From: Marinicella sediminis
GTDB taxonomy: Bacteria > Pseudomonadota > Gammaproteobacteria > Xanthomonadales > Marinicellaceae
DNA: 64,000 bases
Reading direction: 5' to 3'
Assembly: GCF_002000055.1 (NCBI RefSeq)
Contig: NZ_MVBD01000003.1
Location: 186,001 to 250,000 of the forward strand
Below the pieces are notes generated by a model that saw only the letters and a list, made by a program, of their open reading frames with translations, made no database searches and was not told the DNA's origin. The translations under genes were made by a program, and so were the position numbers. This document shows, in pieces, positions 8,841 through 17,160 of the stretch (positions are counted from its first letter, which is position 1; every line of letters begins with the position of its first letter).

Positions 8841-8930
8841 GGAATAAAGGCATTGAATATCAGGCAAAAAACCATATCGGATGAACTGATTTGGTCTACA
8901 ATAAACCACCCGAATGAATCCATCAAAAAC

Positions 8931-9416
8931 ATGAAAAACCTGAAAATAATCACCACCGGAGGCACCATTGATAAATTGTATTTTGATGACCTCAGTGACT
9001 ATCAAATCGGTAAGCCCATCATTGGTGAGTTATTGAACACATATCATGTGGGGTTTGATTTTGAAGTGGTGCCGCTGATGAAGAAAGATTCGATCTACAT
9101 CACTGATGAAGACCGGGAACTGATACGTCAGGTGATCGCGAAATCTGATGAACAGCATTTTCTCATCACCCATGGAACCGACACCATGGTTGACACCGCA
9201 CGTTTCCTCCATGGTATTGAAGACAAAACAATCGTTCTGACCGGAGCACTCACCCCGGCACGCTTCAATGCCACCGATGCGATTTTTAACATTGGTTGTG
9301 CTGTGGCTGCGGTGCAAACCAAACCACCGGGTGTTTGGGTCATCATGAACGGCCTGGTCTGGGACCCTGAACATGTCAGGAAAAACCGCAAAGCCAATCG
9401 TTTTGAGGAGGTGTGA
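8931..9416 (+). CDS. Short asparaginase-domain protein
   Basis: 161 residues starting 'MKNLKIITTGGTIDK'. It has both hallmark motifs of L-asparaginase type I/II N-terminal domains: 'TTGGTID' with the nucleophilic threonine and 'ITHGTDTM' with the second catalytic Thr-Asp pair. Only the N-terminal domain is present; full asparaginases are about 330 residues with a C-terminal domain that completes the oligomer interface. Similar short forms are known as stand-alone proteins of unproven activity. It begins a unidirectional cluster: the stop lies 2 nt before the next ATG. Confidence 0.75.
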   Translation: MKNLKIITTGGTIDKLYFDDLSDYQIGKPIIGELLNTYHVGFDFEVVPLMKKDSIYITDEDRELIRQVIAKSDEQHFLITHGTDTMVDTARFLHGIEDKTIVLTGALTPARFNATDAIFNIGCAVAAVQTKPPGVWVIMNGLVWDPEHVRKNRKANRFEEV

Positions 9417-9418
9417 TC

Positions 9419-10036
9419 ATGGCCAATATCCTGCGCGTTCATCCGGAAAATCCTCAACCCAGGTCAATCAAGGCAGCGATTGAAACGGTGCGCAATGGCG
9501 GCCTGATCATTTACCCGACTGATTCTGGTTATGCGATCGGTTGGGGCGTTGATAACCTCAAAGCCCCCAAAATTGTGGCCCTGATCAAACAAATAGATGC
9601 CCAGCACCATTACACCATGATGTGTTCCAGTATTTCACAAATGACGGAATTTGTATTGGTGGATAATGTGGCATTCCGGCTGATCAAACAGCATACCCCG
9701 GGACCTTACACGTTCATCATGGCAGCCACCCGACGGGTTCCCAAAAAGCTACAGCATCAAAAGCGGAAAACCATAGGCATCAGGATTGATGCCCATCCGG
9801 TGGTACAATCTCTATTGGAAGAATTGGGTGAACCTTTGATGACGTCTACCCTGGAATTCCCTGAAGTCGATATGTATGAGCTGGATGTTGAGGACATAGA
9901 GCTGAGGGCAGGTAACCGGGTGAACACCATCATTGATGCCGGCTATTGTGAACAGGACCCATCAACGGTGGTGGATCTTTCTGAAGGTGACATCAACATC
10001 ATCAGGCAAGGTAAGGGCGAGATCGATTTTGTCTGA
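9419..10036 (+). CDS. Sua5/YciO/YrdC-family protein (YciO type)
   Basis: 205 residues, ATG preceded by GAGGAGG. The YrdC fold is evident from 'GGLIIYPTDSGYAIGW' near residue 28, 'PGPYTFIM' and 'KRKTIGIRIDAHP'. Members of this group bind ATP and threonine/bicarbonate, and some make threonylcarbamoyl-AMP for tRNA t6A. The YciO subgroup is a paralogue whose biological role is unsettled. Placement immediately before scpA is a conserved gammaproteobacterial order. The 3' end overlaps the proposed TTG start of scpA by 8 nt. Confidence 0.8.
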   Translation: MANILRVHPENPQPRSIKAAIETVRNGGLIIYPTDSGYAIGWGVDNLKAPKIVALIKQIDAQHHYTMMCSSISQMTEFVLVDNVAFRLIKQHTPGPYTFIMAATRRVPKKLQHQKRKTIGIRIDAHPVVQSLLEELGEPLMTSTLEFPEVDMYELDVEDIELRAGNRVNTIIDAGYCEQDPSTVVDLSEGDINIIRQGKGEIDFV

Positions 10037-10841
10037 ACAAACACCCAATAATCAGGTACAACAGGCAGAGATGCCGTTCGCTGTGGTGGAAGGCAAACCA
10101 TTCACCCAGATGCCCACTGATTTATACATTCCACCGGATGCGCTGGAAGTCATTTTAGAAGCATTTGAAGGGCCGCTTGATTTGCTGTTGTATCTGATCA
10201 GAAGGCAGAATCTGGACATCCTTAACATTCCAATACATGACATCACCCGTCAATACGTGGAATACATCGAATTGATGCACCAGTTGAACTTCGAACTGGC
10301 CGCAGAGTACCTGGTGATGGCTGCCATGCTGGCCGAAATCAAGTCCAGGATGTTGTTACCCAAACCGGCCAGTGAAGAGGAAGAAGAAAGCGATCCACGG
10401 GCTGAACTGATCAGGCGGTTACAGGAATATGAACGCTTTAAACAAGCTGCTGAAGACATTGATGAATTACCCAGGGTAGGCCGAGACGTTTTTATTGCGA
10501 CGGTTTATCATGACCAGCAACAACAGTCAGATGTGGACATTGAGGTTGACATCAAAGACCTGTTGATGGCCTTTAAAGAGGTGATGGCTCGGGCTGACCT
10601 GAAGGTGTCACATGAAATTGAACGGGAAGTGCTCAGTGTTCGTGATCGCATGACTCTGGTGCTGGATCAATTGATGGCCCACAAAACCATCAGCTTCTAT
10701 GCATTATTTACCCGCGAAGAAGGTCGGCAAGGTGCGCTGGTGGCTTTTCTGGCGGTGCTAGAGTTGCTCAAAGCACAAACCCTTGAGCTGGTCCAAAATG
10801 CGCCATTTGGAGAAATTTACTTACAGGCAGCAGGCAGTTAA
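10029..10841 (+). CDS. scpA: Segregation and condensation protein A (ScpA)
   Basis: 270 residues from a TTG start overlapping the previous gene; GGCGAG lies upstream. This start gives 'MSEQTPNNQ...', which matches the N-terminal extension ('...MPFAVVEGKPF...DLYIPPDALEV') I recall for ScpA of related gammaproteobacteria. An ATG at 10071 is the alternative. The kleisin signature 'FEGPLDLLLYLIRRQNLDIL' and the helical 'ELAAEYLVMAAMLAEIKSRM' are clear. ScpA bridges SMC heads with ScpB in chromosome condensation. The next gene is scpB, one nt after the stop. Confidence 0.9.
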   Translation: MSEQTPNNQVQQAEMPFAVVEGKPFTQMPTDLYIPPDALEVILEAFEGPLDLLLYLIRRQNLDILNIPIHDITRQYVEYIELMHQLNFELAAEYLVMAAMLAEIKSRMLLPKPASEEEEESDPRAELIRRLQEYERFKQAAEDIDELPRVGRDVFIATVYHDQQQQSDVDIEVDIKDLLMAFKEVMARADLKVSHEIEREVLSVRDRMTLVLDQLMAHKTISFYALFTREEGRQGALVAFLAVLELLKAQTLELVQNAPFGEIYLQAAGS

Positions 10842-10842
10842 C

Positions 10843-11445
10843 ATGGAAATCAAAGAACTTAAACACACCATTGAAGCGGCTTTACTGGCCTTTGATGAGC
10901 CCCTTTCTGCCAAAGATTTACTGCAGATGTTTGCCGATCAGGAAATCACTGTTACTGACATTAATCAAGCCCTGAACGCATTGGAGGCTGATTATGCAGA
11001 GCGGTCGATTGAGTTAAAGCGGTTGGCCAGGGGTTATCGATTGCAAACCAAATCATCGGTACAACACTGGTTACAAAATCTACAACAACAAAAACCCAAA
11101 AAACTGTCCAGAGCGCTGTTGGAAACCCTGGCTCTGATTGCCTACCGTCAACCCATCACCCGGGGTGAAATTGAGGACATTCGTGGGGTGGCGGTGTCGA
11201 GTAAAATCATTCACTTCATGATGGACCAGGATTGGATCCGGGTACTGGGTTACAGGGATGTGCCCGGTAAGCCTGCCATGTTGGGCACCACCAAAGGATT
11301 TTTGGATCACTTTAATCTGACTTCACTACAGGATTTACCAAGCCTGGCTGAAATCAAAGACATTGAAACCCTGGAGCAGGAACTGGATTTTCCAGATCAG
11401 GCAGCCAGTGAAAACACACAACAGGAATTAAAAGATGAGTCATGA
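10843..11445 (+). CDS. scpB: Segregation and condensation protein B (ScpB)
   Basis: 200 residues. The winged-helix tandem typical of ScpB is recognisable: 'MEIKELKHTIEAALLAFDEP', 'RLARGYRLQTK', 'RALLETLALIAYRQPITRGE' and 'DVPGKPAMLGTTKGFLDHF'. It partners ScpA and SMC at the chromosome. The acidic tail ('EQELDFPDQAASENTQQEL') is variable in the family. The 3' end overlaps the start of rluB by 11 nt, suggesting translational coupling. Confidence 0.93.
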   Translation: MEIKELKHTIEAALLAFDEPLSAKDLLQMFADQEITVTDINQALNALEADYAERSIELKRLARGYRLQTKSSVQHWLQNLQQQKPKKLSRALLETLALIAYRQPITRGEIEDIRGVAVSSKIIHFMMDQDWIRVLGYRDVPGKPAMLGTTKGFLDHFNLTSLQDLPSLAEIKDIETLEQELDFPDQAASENTQQELKDES

Positions 11446-12256
11446 TGACATGGGTTTTGAACCCACCGAACGCATACAAAAAACCCTGGCCCGTTGCGGG
11501 CTTGGCTCAAGGCGGCAAATTGAACAGGCCATCAAATTGGGACAGATCAGCATCAACCGCAAACCGGTGGTGTTGGGCCAAAAACTCCAGGCAGGTGATA
11601 AAGTGGTGTGGAAAAACCGCGTTTGGGTGGTGGAAACAGAGTCCGTCAGGCCCCGGGTATTGATGTATCACAAGCCCACAGGTGAGGTGACCACCCGCAA
11701 GGATGAAAAAGGCCGGTCTACGGTGTTTGACCGATTACCCAAAATAAAAGGGCAAAAATGGCTGAACATTGGTCGTTTGGACATCAACACCACCGGCTTG
11801 TTATTGTTCACCAATGATGGAGATTTCGCCAATCACATGATGCACCCCAGTGCCAATATTGATCGTGAGTATGCATGTCGGGTGTTTGGTGAAATCACTG
11901 AAGAAAACATCCGTAATCTGCTCAGTGGTGTCAAGCTGGAAGATGGTGTGGCGCGTTTCTCAGACATACAGCCTGCCGGTGATGAAGACAATGAAAAATC
12001 AGCGAACAGCTGGTTTCATGTGGCCATCATGGAAGGGAAAAACCGTGAAGTCCGGCGCCTTTGGGAGTCACAGAATGTGCAGGTTAACCGCTTGAAACGG
12101 GTGCGCTACGGAGGGGTTTTTCTGCCCAAAAATCTGCGTCAGGGCGAATGTCGGGAGCTGAATGCCAAAGAGCTCGACATCTTGTTTAAAGACACCGCTT
12201 ATCAGCCCTCTGATCAATCACTGGTGGTTAAGTCAGTGAAAAAAGGCCGGCGCTGA
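11435..12256 (+). CDS. rluB: 23S rRNA pseudouridine synthase RluB
   Basis: 273 residues. The N-terminal S4 RNA-binding domain ('ERIQKTLARCGLGSRRQIEQ') is followed by the RsuA-family catalytic core with 'NIGRLDINTTGLLLFTNDG', whose Asp in GRLD is the catalytic residue, and 'EGKNREVRRLWE'. RluB modifies U2605 of 23S rRNA in E. coli. The scpA-scpB-rluB order is conserved in many proteobacteria. The usual long basic C-terminal tail is short here. It ends directly against the convergent rhomboid gene, with no intergenic space. Confidence 0.92.
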   Translation: MSHDDMGFEPTERIQKTLARCGLGSRRQIEQAIKLGQISINRKPVVLGQKLQAGDKVVWKNRVWVVETESVRPRVLMYHKPTGEVTTRKDEKGRSTVFDRLPKIKGQKWLNIGRLDINTTGLLLFTNDGDFANHMMHPSANIDREYACRVFGEITEENIRNLLSGVKLEDGVARFSDIQPAGDEDNEKSANSWFHVAIMEGKNREVRRLWESQNVQVNRLKRVRYGGVFLPKNLRQGECRELNAKELDILFKDTAYQPSDQSLVVKSVKKGRR

Positions 12257-12862
12257 TCACCACTTAAATGGTGGTTTACGCCGCCAGTACTGGATCAGCA
12301 GAAATCCTGTGATGGCACCACCCAAATGGGCAATGTGCGCAATGCCATCATTTCTGGGGTTGATGCTGCTGAGCAGTGCAATGCCGGCAAATATCATCAC
12401 GAAGTATTTGGCTTTGATGGGTATTGGCGGTAATACCAGGTAGATGGTGTGGTTGGGCCACATCATGCCATAAGCCACCAACAGGCCATAAACAGCGCCT
12501 GATATACCGATTGCACCAATGTCGCTTAACAATGCATTGGCCAGTCCTGAGCCAATGATACAAACCATGATGAAAATACTGTATTTTTTCTCTCCCCAGA
12601 AATGTTCAATCTGTGAACCAAACATCCAGATGGCAAAGCCATTGAAGAACAAGTGCATGGGGCTGCCATGCAACAGTGCATAGGTCACCAATTGCCAGGG
12701 ATAAAACAATTCAGAACCGATCGGATAGAGTGGGAAATAACGGCCTATAAATTGTCCGCCGGTTTGTCCCAGGATGTTTTGTGCCAGGTACATCACCACA
12801 ATGGCGATCAGGATGTTGCGGGTCACCGGTGGGATGGCGCTCAATGGGTTGTTAGCTTGCAT
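12257..12862 (-). CDS. Rhomboid-family intramembrane serine protease
   Basis: 201 residues from the ATG that overlaps the end of the SixA-like gene by 11 nt ('MQANNPLSAIPPVTRN'). About six hydrophobic segments are present. The active-site motifs are intact: 'GISGAVYG' carries the nucleophilic serine and 'IAHIAHLGGAITGF' the catalytic histidine. The 'LLHGSPMHLFFNGFAIWMFG' loop is typical of the family. Substrates cannot be inferred. The gene is the last of a three-gene overlapping minus-strand cluster. Confidence 0.9.
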   Translation of the reverse strand: MQANNPLSAIPPVTRNILIAIVVMYLAQNILGQTGGQFIGRYFPLYPIGSELFYPWQLVTYALLHGSPMHLFFNGFAIWMFGSQIEHFWGEKKYSIFIMVCIIGSGLANALLSDIGAIGISGAVYGLLVAYGMMWPNHTIYLVLPPIPIKAKYFVMIFAGIALLSSINPRNDGIAHIAHLGGAITGFLLIQYWRRKPPFKW

Positions 12863-13322
12863 CTGGGTTAAAGAACTCTTTGTATTGAGCCGGTAATCTG
12901 AGGCCATCGGCGTCAATTTCAAGGCCAAAATGGGCCACACATGCTGGTTGAAACTGAAAGGCTCGTAAAGAAAACAAGTGTCGCGCCAATAAAGACATGG
13001 TTGGGTTGTGTCCAACCAGTATCAGGTTGTCAATGTCAGCATGCCGCTCCATCACATCGCACCATTGACCGGTTTGGGCACCATATAAATTCGCTTGTGC
13101 CTTGATTTCAACGCTGTTGAGCTGTTCTCCAATGGTGTGGGCTGTGGTCGTTGTTCTCAGGGCATCTGAGCAGACAATCAAGCTTTTTGAAGCTGGTATT
13201 CTGGTGGCTATGAATCGACCACTTTGGGTGGCCTGCCGGATTCCCAGGTCAGACAATGGCCGCTGATGGTCAGTGGCCGTTGTGAATGGTGAATCACCGT
13301 GTCTGACAACGAACAGATTCAT
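12852..13322 (-). CDS. Histidine phosphatase family protein, SixA-like
   Basis: 156 residues. The start ATG overlaps the stop of the upstream gene (TGATG). The RHG motif ('LFVVRHGDSPF') at the N-terminus gives the phospho-accepting histidine, and 'LILVGHNPTMSLLARHL' gives the second catalytic histidine. The short length and lack of an insert fit the SixA branch, which in E. coli removes phosphate from histidine-phosphotransfer proteins. The target here is unknown. The 3' end overlaps the rhomboid start. Confidence 0.85.
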   Translation of the reverse strand: MNLFVVRHGDSPFTTATDHQRPLSDLGIRQATQSGRFIATRIPASKSLIVCSDALRTTTTAHTIGEQLNSVEIKAQANLYGAQTGQWCDVMERHADIDNLILVGHNPTMSLLARHLFSLRAFQFQPACVAHFGLEIDADGLRLPAQYKEFFNPDAS

Positions 13323-14281
13323 CACAACTGACTCAGCTCGATGGCTTTCTGTTTGAATTGGGTTTTGATTTCGCTGTCAGATAAAGCAGCAGGCAATGCC
13401 TCAATGTGCGCAGATAAAGCCCGCAGGCTGTTCTGATTGCTGTCTTTGTGTGGTTGAAAAAGCAGCCGGGACCGGTCGGCATGAAAAGCCTGTAGCTCAA
13501 AAAAATAAATCTTCTGTTGGGTACTGAAAAACTCATGGGCACTGAGGTTGGCTTGTTGATGAGACAACAATTCGTCATAAATATCAATTGCTGAATCGGC
13601 AAAATCATCAATCGGCAGGCTGACATTTGCGGTGTCAATGTCACAGGCAAGGAGCACCAATTGTGCGTCTTCATCCGGCAAATCGAGTTGAGCCAGCAAA
13701 TGATGAGCCAGGTTACCCTGAAAAAAGTTTTTACTGCGTTTACCTCCGGAGCCAAATGTACTGCCTTCAATCATGGTTTTCAGCAGCAATTGGTTGTGTG
13801 ATGTCCATAAACCCTGATCACTGGTTTGGGTCATCAGGCGATGTGCTTCAGTAAAACTGGCTACTTCATTGGCACCCACCAGTGAATCATCAGATTCAGG
13901 TTTTCTTGGTTCAGCCTGGCGCAGATCATGACAGGCGGCAAACAAACTCAGTAAGGCCAGTCGTTCGGGTGTGATGGGTTGTTCACTGGATTCCTGACAG
14001 TACATGATGCGCAGCAATAAGTCATTGATGTGGTATTCATTGTGGTAACTGCGAGGATGATGGCTGAGGCTGCCATTTCGAACGGCCATACGTGCATAGG
14101 CAATGGTCATGGCTTGAGACAACTGGCGATGCCATGGCTGATCAGCAAATACCTGGTCGGCCCACAATTGCCAGTGAGTCAGTTTGACATGGTCTGCTGG
14201 CAATTGTGCCAACACGTCTTCAGCCTGCTGATATTCGCTGATCATGCGCTCAGTTGAATCAATGGCTGCGGACTCATTCAT
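13322..14281 (-). CDS. HD-like metal-dependent hydrolase, function unknown
   Basis: 319 residues, mostly helical. It has the pattern of an HD-domain phosphohydrolase: 'SYHNEYHINDLL' (about 80-91), then 'FAACHDLRQ' supplying the HD pair, then 'LACDIDTANV' as a possible distal aspartate. No signal peptide or membrane segment. The alternative is a degenerate, non-catalytic HD fold. It is translationally coupled to the SixA-like phosphatase, which makes a shared phospho-signalling or nucleotide-related role conceivable but unproven. Confidence 0.55.
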   Translation of the reverse strand: MNESAAIDSTERMISEYQQAEDVLAQLPADHVKLTHWQLWADQVFADQPWHRQLSQAMTIAYARMAVRNGSLSHHPRSYHNEYHINDLLLRIMYCQESSEQPITPERLALLSLFAACHDLRQAEPRKPESDDSLVGANEVASFTEAHRLMTQTSDQGLWTSHNQLLLKTMIEGSTFGSGGKRSKNFFQGNLAHHLLAQLDLPDEDAQLVLLACDIDTANVSLPIDDFADSAIDIYDELLSHQQANLSAHEFFSTQQKIYFFELQAFHADRSRLLFQPHKDSNQNSLRALSAHIEALPAALSDSEIKTQFKQKAIELSQL

Positions 14282-14287
14282 TACAGT

Positions 14288-14827
14288 TTAACCTGTCGGG
14301 CCTTTATACAGGTCTTTCAGTTTAACATAATGCCGCGCTGAGTAGTCCAGTGATTCCATTTCAGCTGTGCTGAGCCGACGAACCATTCTGGCAGGATTAC
14401 CCAACCACAACTCTCCGCTGCGGATCACTTTGCCAGGTGACAACAGGCTACCGGCCCCCAGCATACTGTGGTGCTCCATGTGGGCATCATCCAGTACAGT
14501 GGCTCCCATGCCAATCAGGCAGTAGTCATCAATGCGACAGGCATGCAGAATGGCTCCATGGCCCACCGTTACCCCCTGGCCAATGATCAGGGGCCCACCA
14601 TCAGGGTTATGGTCAGAACGGTGGGTGACATGCAATACACTGTTGTCCTGAATGTTGGATTGGGCACCAATATGGATGTGATGAACATCACCTCTGATGA
14701 CCGTCATCGGCCAGACAGAAGCATCGGCAGCAATGCTGACTTCACCAATCACTACAGCGGCTTCATCAATGTAGGCGCTGGGATCAATGTCAGGGTGGTG
14801 GTGTTGAAAAGGTCTGATGTTTTTCAT
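14288..14827 (-). CDS. Gamma-carbonic-anhydrase-like hexapeptide-repeat protein
   Basis: 179 residues of left-handed beta-helix: 'ASVWPMTVIRGDVHHIHIGAQ', 'NIQDNSVLHV', 'GHGAILHACRIDDYCLIGMGA' and 'LWLGNPARMVR'. The histidines placed as metal ligands in gamma-CA/YrdA/PaaY proteins (in 'VLHVTH', 'TVGHGAILHAC') are present. Some members are active carbonic anhydrases and others are thioesterase- or transferase-related, so the activity is not settled. There is no conventional spacer before the ATG: the T-tract of a terminator abuts it, and the 3' stem arm offers AGGGG as the only SD-like sequence. Confidence 0.85.
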   Translation of the reverse strand: MKNIRPFQHHHPDIDPSAYIDEAAVVIGEVSIAADASVWPMTVIRGDVHHIHIGAQSNIQDNSVLHVTHRSDHNPDGGPLIIGQGVTVGHGAILHACRIDDYCLIGMGATVLDDAHMEHHSMLGAGSLLSPGKVIRSGELWLGNPARMVRRLSTAEMESLDYSARHYVKLKDLYKGPTG

Positions 14828-14856
14828 AAAAAAAACGCCCCTGAGAACAGGGGCGC
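14827..14856 (-). terminator. Rho-independent terminator between the lipoprotein gene and the carbonic anhydrase gene
   Basis: On the minus strand, an 8-bp stem (CGCCCCTG / CAGGGGCG) with a four-base loop is followed by eight T, directly after the lipoprotein gene ending at 14873. The T-tract runs into the ATG of the next gene. Confidence 0.85.
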
Positions 14857-14872
14857 TGGATTGTTTTTATGA

Positions 14873-16705
14873 TCAGTATTTGATCACAAAGTCGGTTTCA
14901 AATCCCTGGTCAGAGAAGCCCATCGATACGTCCTGATGAGTCCAGTAAAGCATACTGAGCGTTAACTCTTTCTGCATCTGCAGTTCCTCTTTGACCGATT
15001 GCGGCATGTTGGGCATGTCAGCCATGGCGAATACCTGTTCCATCAATTGGCGGTAACCTTCGGCACTGGCACTCATGGCAATCAACGCTTGCTTACCGGA
15101 ATCCTGTACTTTTTCACTCAGTTCACCACCACCTTCATGACCCAGTGACAGGCCAATGGTATCTGCTGAAATGGCTGCATACAGGTGGCTGATGTCAAAT
15201 GGCACGTCTTTGCCACTGATCATTGGCACTTTGTCGGCCAGGGTGATCAATGACCCATCGGTTTTCAGCTCCATACCCTGCAACTGTGGCACCATCATTT
15301 GTGCCATACCCATCAGGGCTTCGGTTTCGTCCACTGCCAGGAAAATCTGGGTTTTCAGACTTTCGATCATTTCATTGGGATCCGGGTTGGCCAGGTTGGC
15401 ATTCTCCAGATTCAGTTTCAATTCGTCCAGAGACAGGTTAAAGCCCTTGAAATTACCCACAAAAGGTGGAATGGGTTGACTCAGTTTGGCCTGCATTTCA
15501 GCGGCTTGCTGGTTCAATGGTGCCAAATGTTCACAGGCATATGGCGATGCCACCAGATCATTGGCGTATTTAACCGCCACATCCTTGGCACCCATGAGAT
15601 CAAAACTCATACCAAAAGCAAAGGCGGCATCGGCATTACCATGTGGAATGCGGCCGGCCAGGGTGGCCATGTCTGCGGCCAAAGCAGCATCCATTTCCCA
15701 AACAAAGGTGCCGTGAATCGTGTCATTGGTCAATTGTTTGTTGCCAGCGACCATGCGCGGCGCATGACCAATCAATGCTGTGATCTCAGCTTTACAGACA
15801 GCCGATAACATGTTGTCTTCAATTTGTAAAAAGTTCACCAATGCAGAATTGTGTTTTGCAGGATTGATGAAATGGTCTGCCAGTGTTTGAAAATCAACCA
15901 CCATTAAATCGTCATTGGTGTAACCGTGAGCCTGCTTGACCTGATCCATCAATGACCGGTCGTTTGCCAGAGTAGTGGCCGGTTTTTCAGCACCAATCAA
16001 TTGATTAATCAACTGATCCTTGATCACCGCAGGGGCACCCGAAATGGTCAGGTATTCACCGTCTGTGGCCAACAGCACAGTTATTTTTTCTGCTGCAATT
16101 TCACGGACTTTGATTCCACTGACCTCGGTCATTGTCATGGGCAGGTCAAATTCTTGTTGCGCCTCAGTCAACATGGCTTCCATCTGGTTACCGGCGCTGA
16201 GTTTGATACGAACTACCGGGAACAGATCTACCATGTAAACGGCGATTTGGGTTTCTCCCACTTTCAGTCCGACTTTGTTGAATTTGTCCTGGATTAACCA
16301 TTTGTCCAGAAAACTCATGGCTTTGGTGGCCATTTCATTTTGATCTGTGGAGTCAATGGTGATCGATTCTACATCTTCAGGCATACCTTCACTTTCTAAG
16401 GTTTCGGCCAATGCTTCGGCCAGTTCAGCCTGCTTTTTCTCGGCTGTTTTCATGGCTTGTTTCATGAATACTTCAAGGTATTTAACGGCCCCATCCATAT
16501 TACTTTGCATGACTTCCTGGTATCTGTCAGGATATTGATCAGGATTGATGCCACTGACCAACAAAAGCGGGGTGTCGGCAGGAATGTATGACAGGATGTC
16601 AGGCTGGGCAGCTGCCTGAGTGACCGCCTTAGCCGGGGTTTCTTTCGGGTCATCACTACATGCCACCAGGGACATGGTCATGACCAGGATCATGAGTTTT
16701 TTCAT
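14873..16705 (-). CDS. Large lipoprotein of unknown function
   Basis: 610 residues. The N-terminus is a lipoprotein signal ('MTMSLVACSDD', Cys16). The remainder is soluble and Met/Ala/Gln-rich, with 'DILSYIPADTPLLLVSGINP' early and beta-rich 'LATDGEYLTISGAPAVIKDQL' in the middle, reminiscent of DUF3352-like lipoproteins. That resemblance is weak. It is coupled to nfeD by a 4-nt ATGA overlap and follows qmcA-nfeD, so it may act with the SPFH/NfeD membrane complex from the periplasmic side. Confidence 0.6.
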   Translation of the reverse strand: MKKLMILVMTMSLVACSDDPKETPAKAVTQAAAQPDILSYIPADTPLLLVSGINPDQYPDRYQEVMQSNMDGAVKYLEVFMKQAMKTAEKKQAELAEALAETLESEGMPEDVESITIDSTDQNEMATKAMSFLDKWLIQDKFNKVGLKVGETQIAVYMVDLFPVVRIKLSAGNQMEAMLTEAQQEFDLPMTMTEVSGIKVREIAAEKITVLLATDGEYLTISGAPAVIKDQLINQLIGAEKPATTLANDRSLMDQVKQAHGYTNDDLMVVDFQTLADHFINPAKHNSALVNFLQIEDNMLSAVCKAEITALIGHAPRMVAGNKQLTNDTIHGTFVWEMDAALAADMATLAGRIPHGNADAAFAFGMSFDLMGAKDVAVKYANDLVASPYACEHLAPLNQQAAEMQAKLSQPIPPFVGNFKGFNLSLDELKLNLENANLANPDPNEMIESLKTQIFLAVDETEALMGMAQMMVPQLQGMELKTDGSLITLADKVPMISGKDVPFDISHLYAAISADTIGLSLGHEGGGELSEKVQDSGKQALIAMSASAEGYRQLMEQVFAMADMPNMPQSVKEELQMQKELTLSMLYWTHQDVSMGFSDQGFETDFVIKY

Positions 16706-17160
16706 GGTTTGGATTCTCCTTTGGATTCTACAATTAAAACAGTTCCATCAATGTCGGTGACCTGGATAAGCGTGCCAACCGGTGCATCAGCACCTTTGAC
16801 TTTCCAGGTTGAATCATCGACTTTGATTTTACCAACCCCATTGATGATGGGTTGGCTGAGTTCGAAGGTACGGCCAATGTATTGATGGCCGCGTTTGTTG
16901 AGTGTTGGGTGACTGTGTGATTTATCTCTGCGTTTGTCATACACATACCAGGCAATGACAGAAAATATGGTAGCGAGGGTGAAAATCACCATCTGTGATT
17001 CCCAATTGAGGCCAAACATCCATTGCAGCACAGCGGTGAGAAAAGCGGAAAAACTGACCCACAGCAGGTAATAAGAACCGACCATCATTTCCACCACCAG
17101 CAACAACACCGCGGCAGACAACCAGTGCCAGGGTGACAGACTCATCAGGTATCCAATCAT
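16702..17160 (-). CDS. NfeD-family membrane protein
   Basis: 152 residues. Two or three hydrophobic helices are packed in the first 75 residues ('WHWLSAAVLLLVVEMMVG', 'MVIFTLATIFSVIAWYVY'). A C-terminal OB-fold region follows: 'GRTFELSQPIINGVGKIKV', 'WKVKGADAPVGTLIQVTDI'. This is the short NfeD (YbbK-partner) form without the ClpP-like protease domain. NfeD proteins are encoded with SPFH/stomatin proteins, as here: the start overlaps the end of qmcA by 4 nt. Confidence 0.88.
   Translation of the reverse strand: MIGYLMSLSPWHWLSAAVLLLVVEMMVGSYYLLWVSFSAFLTAVLQWMFGLNWESQMVIFTLATIFSVIAWYVYDKRRDKSHSHPTLNKRGHQYIGRTFELSQPIINGVGKIKVDDSTWKVKGADAPVGTLIQVTDIDGTVLIVESKGESKP

Noticed and set aside
15299-15808. 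169-codon plus-strand frame within the lipoprotein gene
   Set aside because: Antisense shadow of a well-supported lipoprotein gene with unnatural composition and no RBS or family signal.
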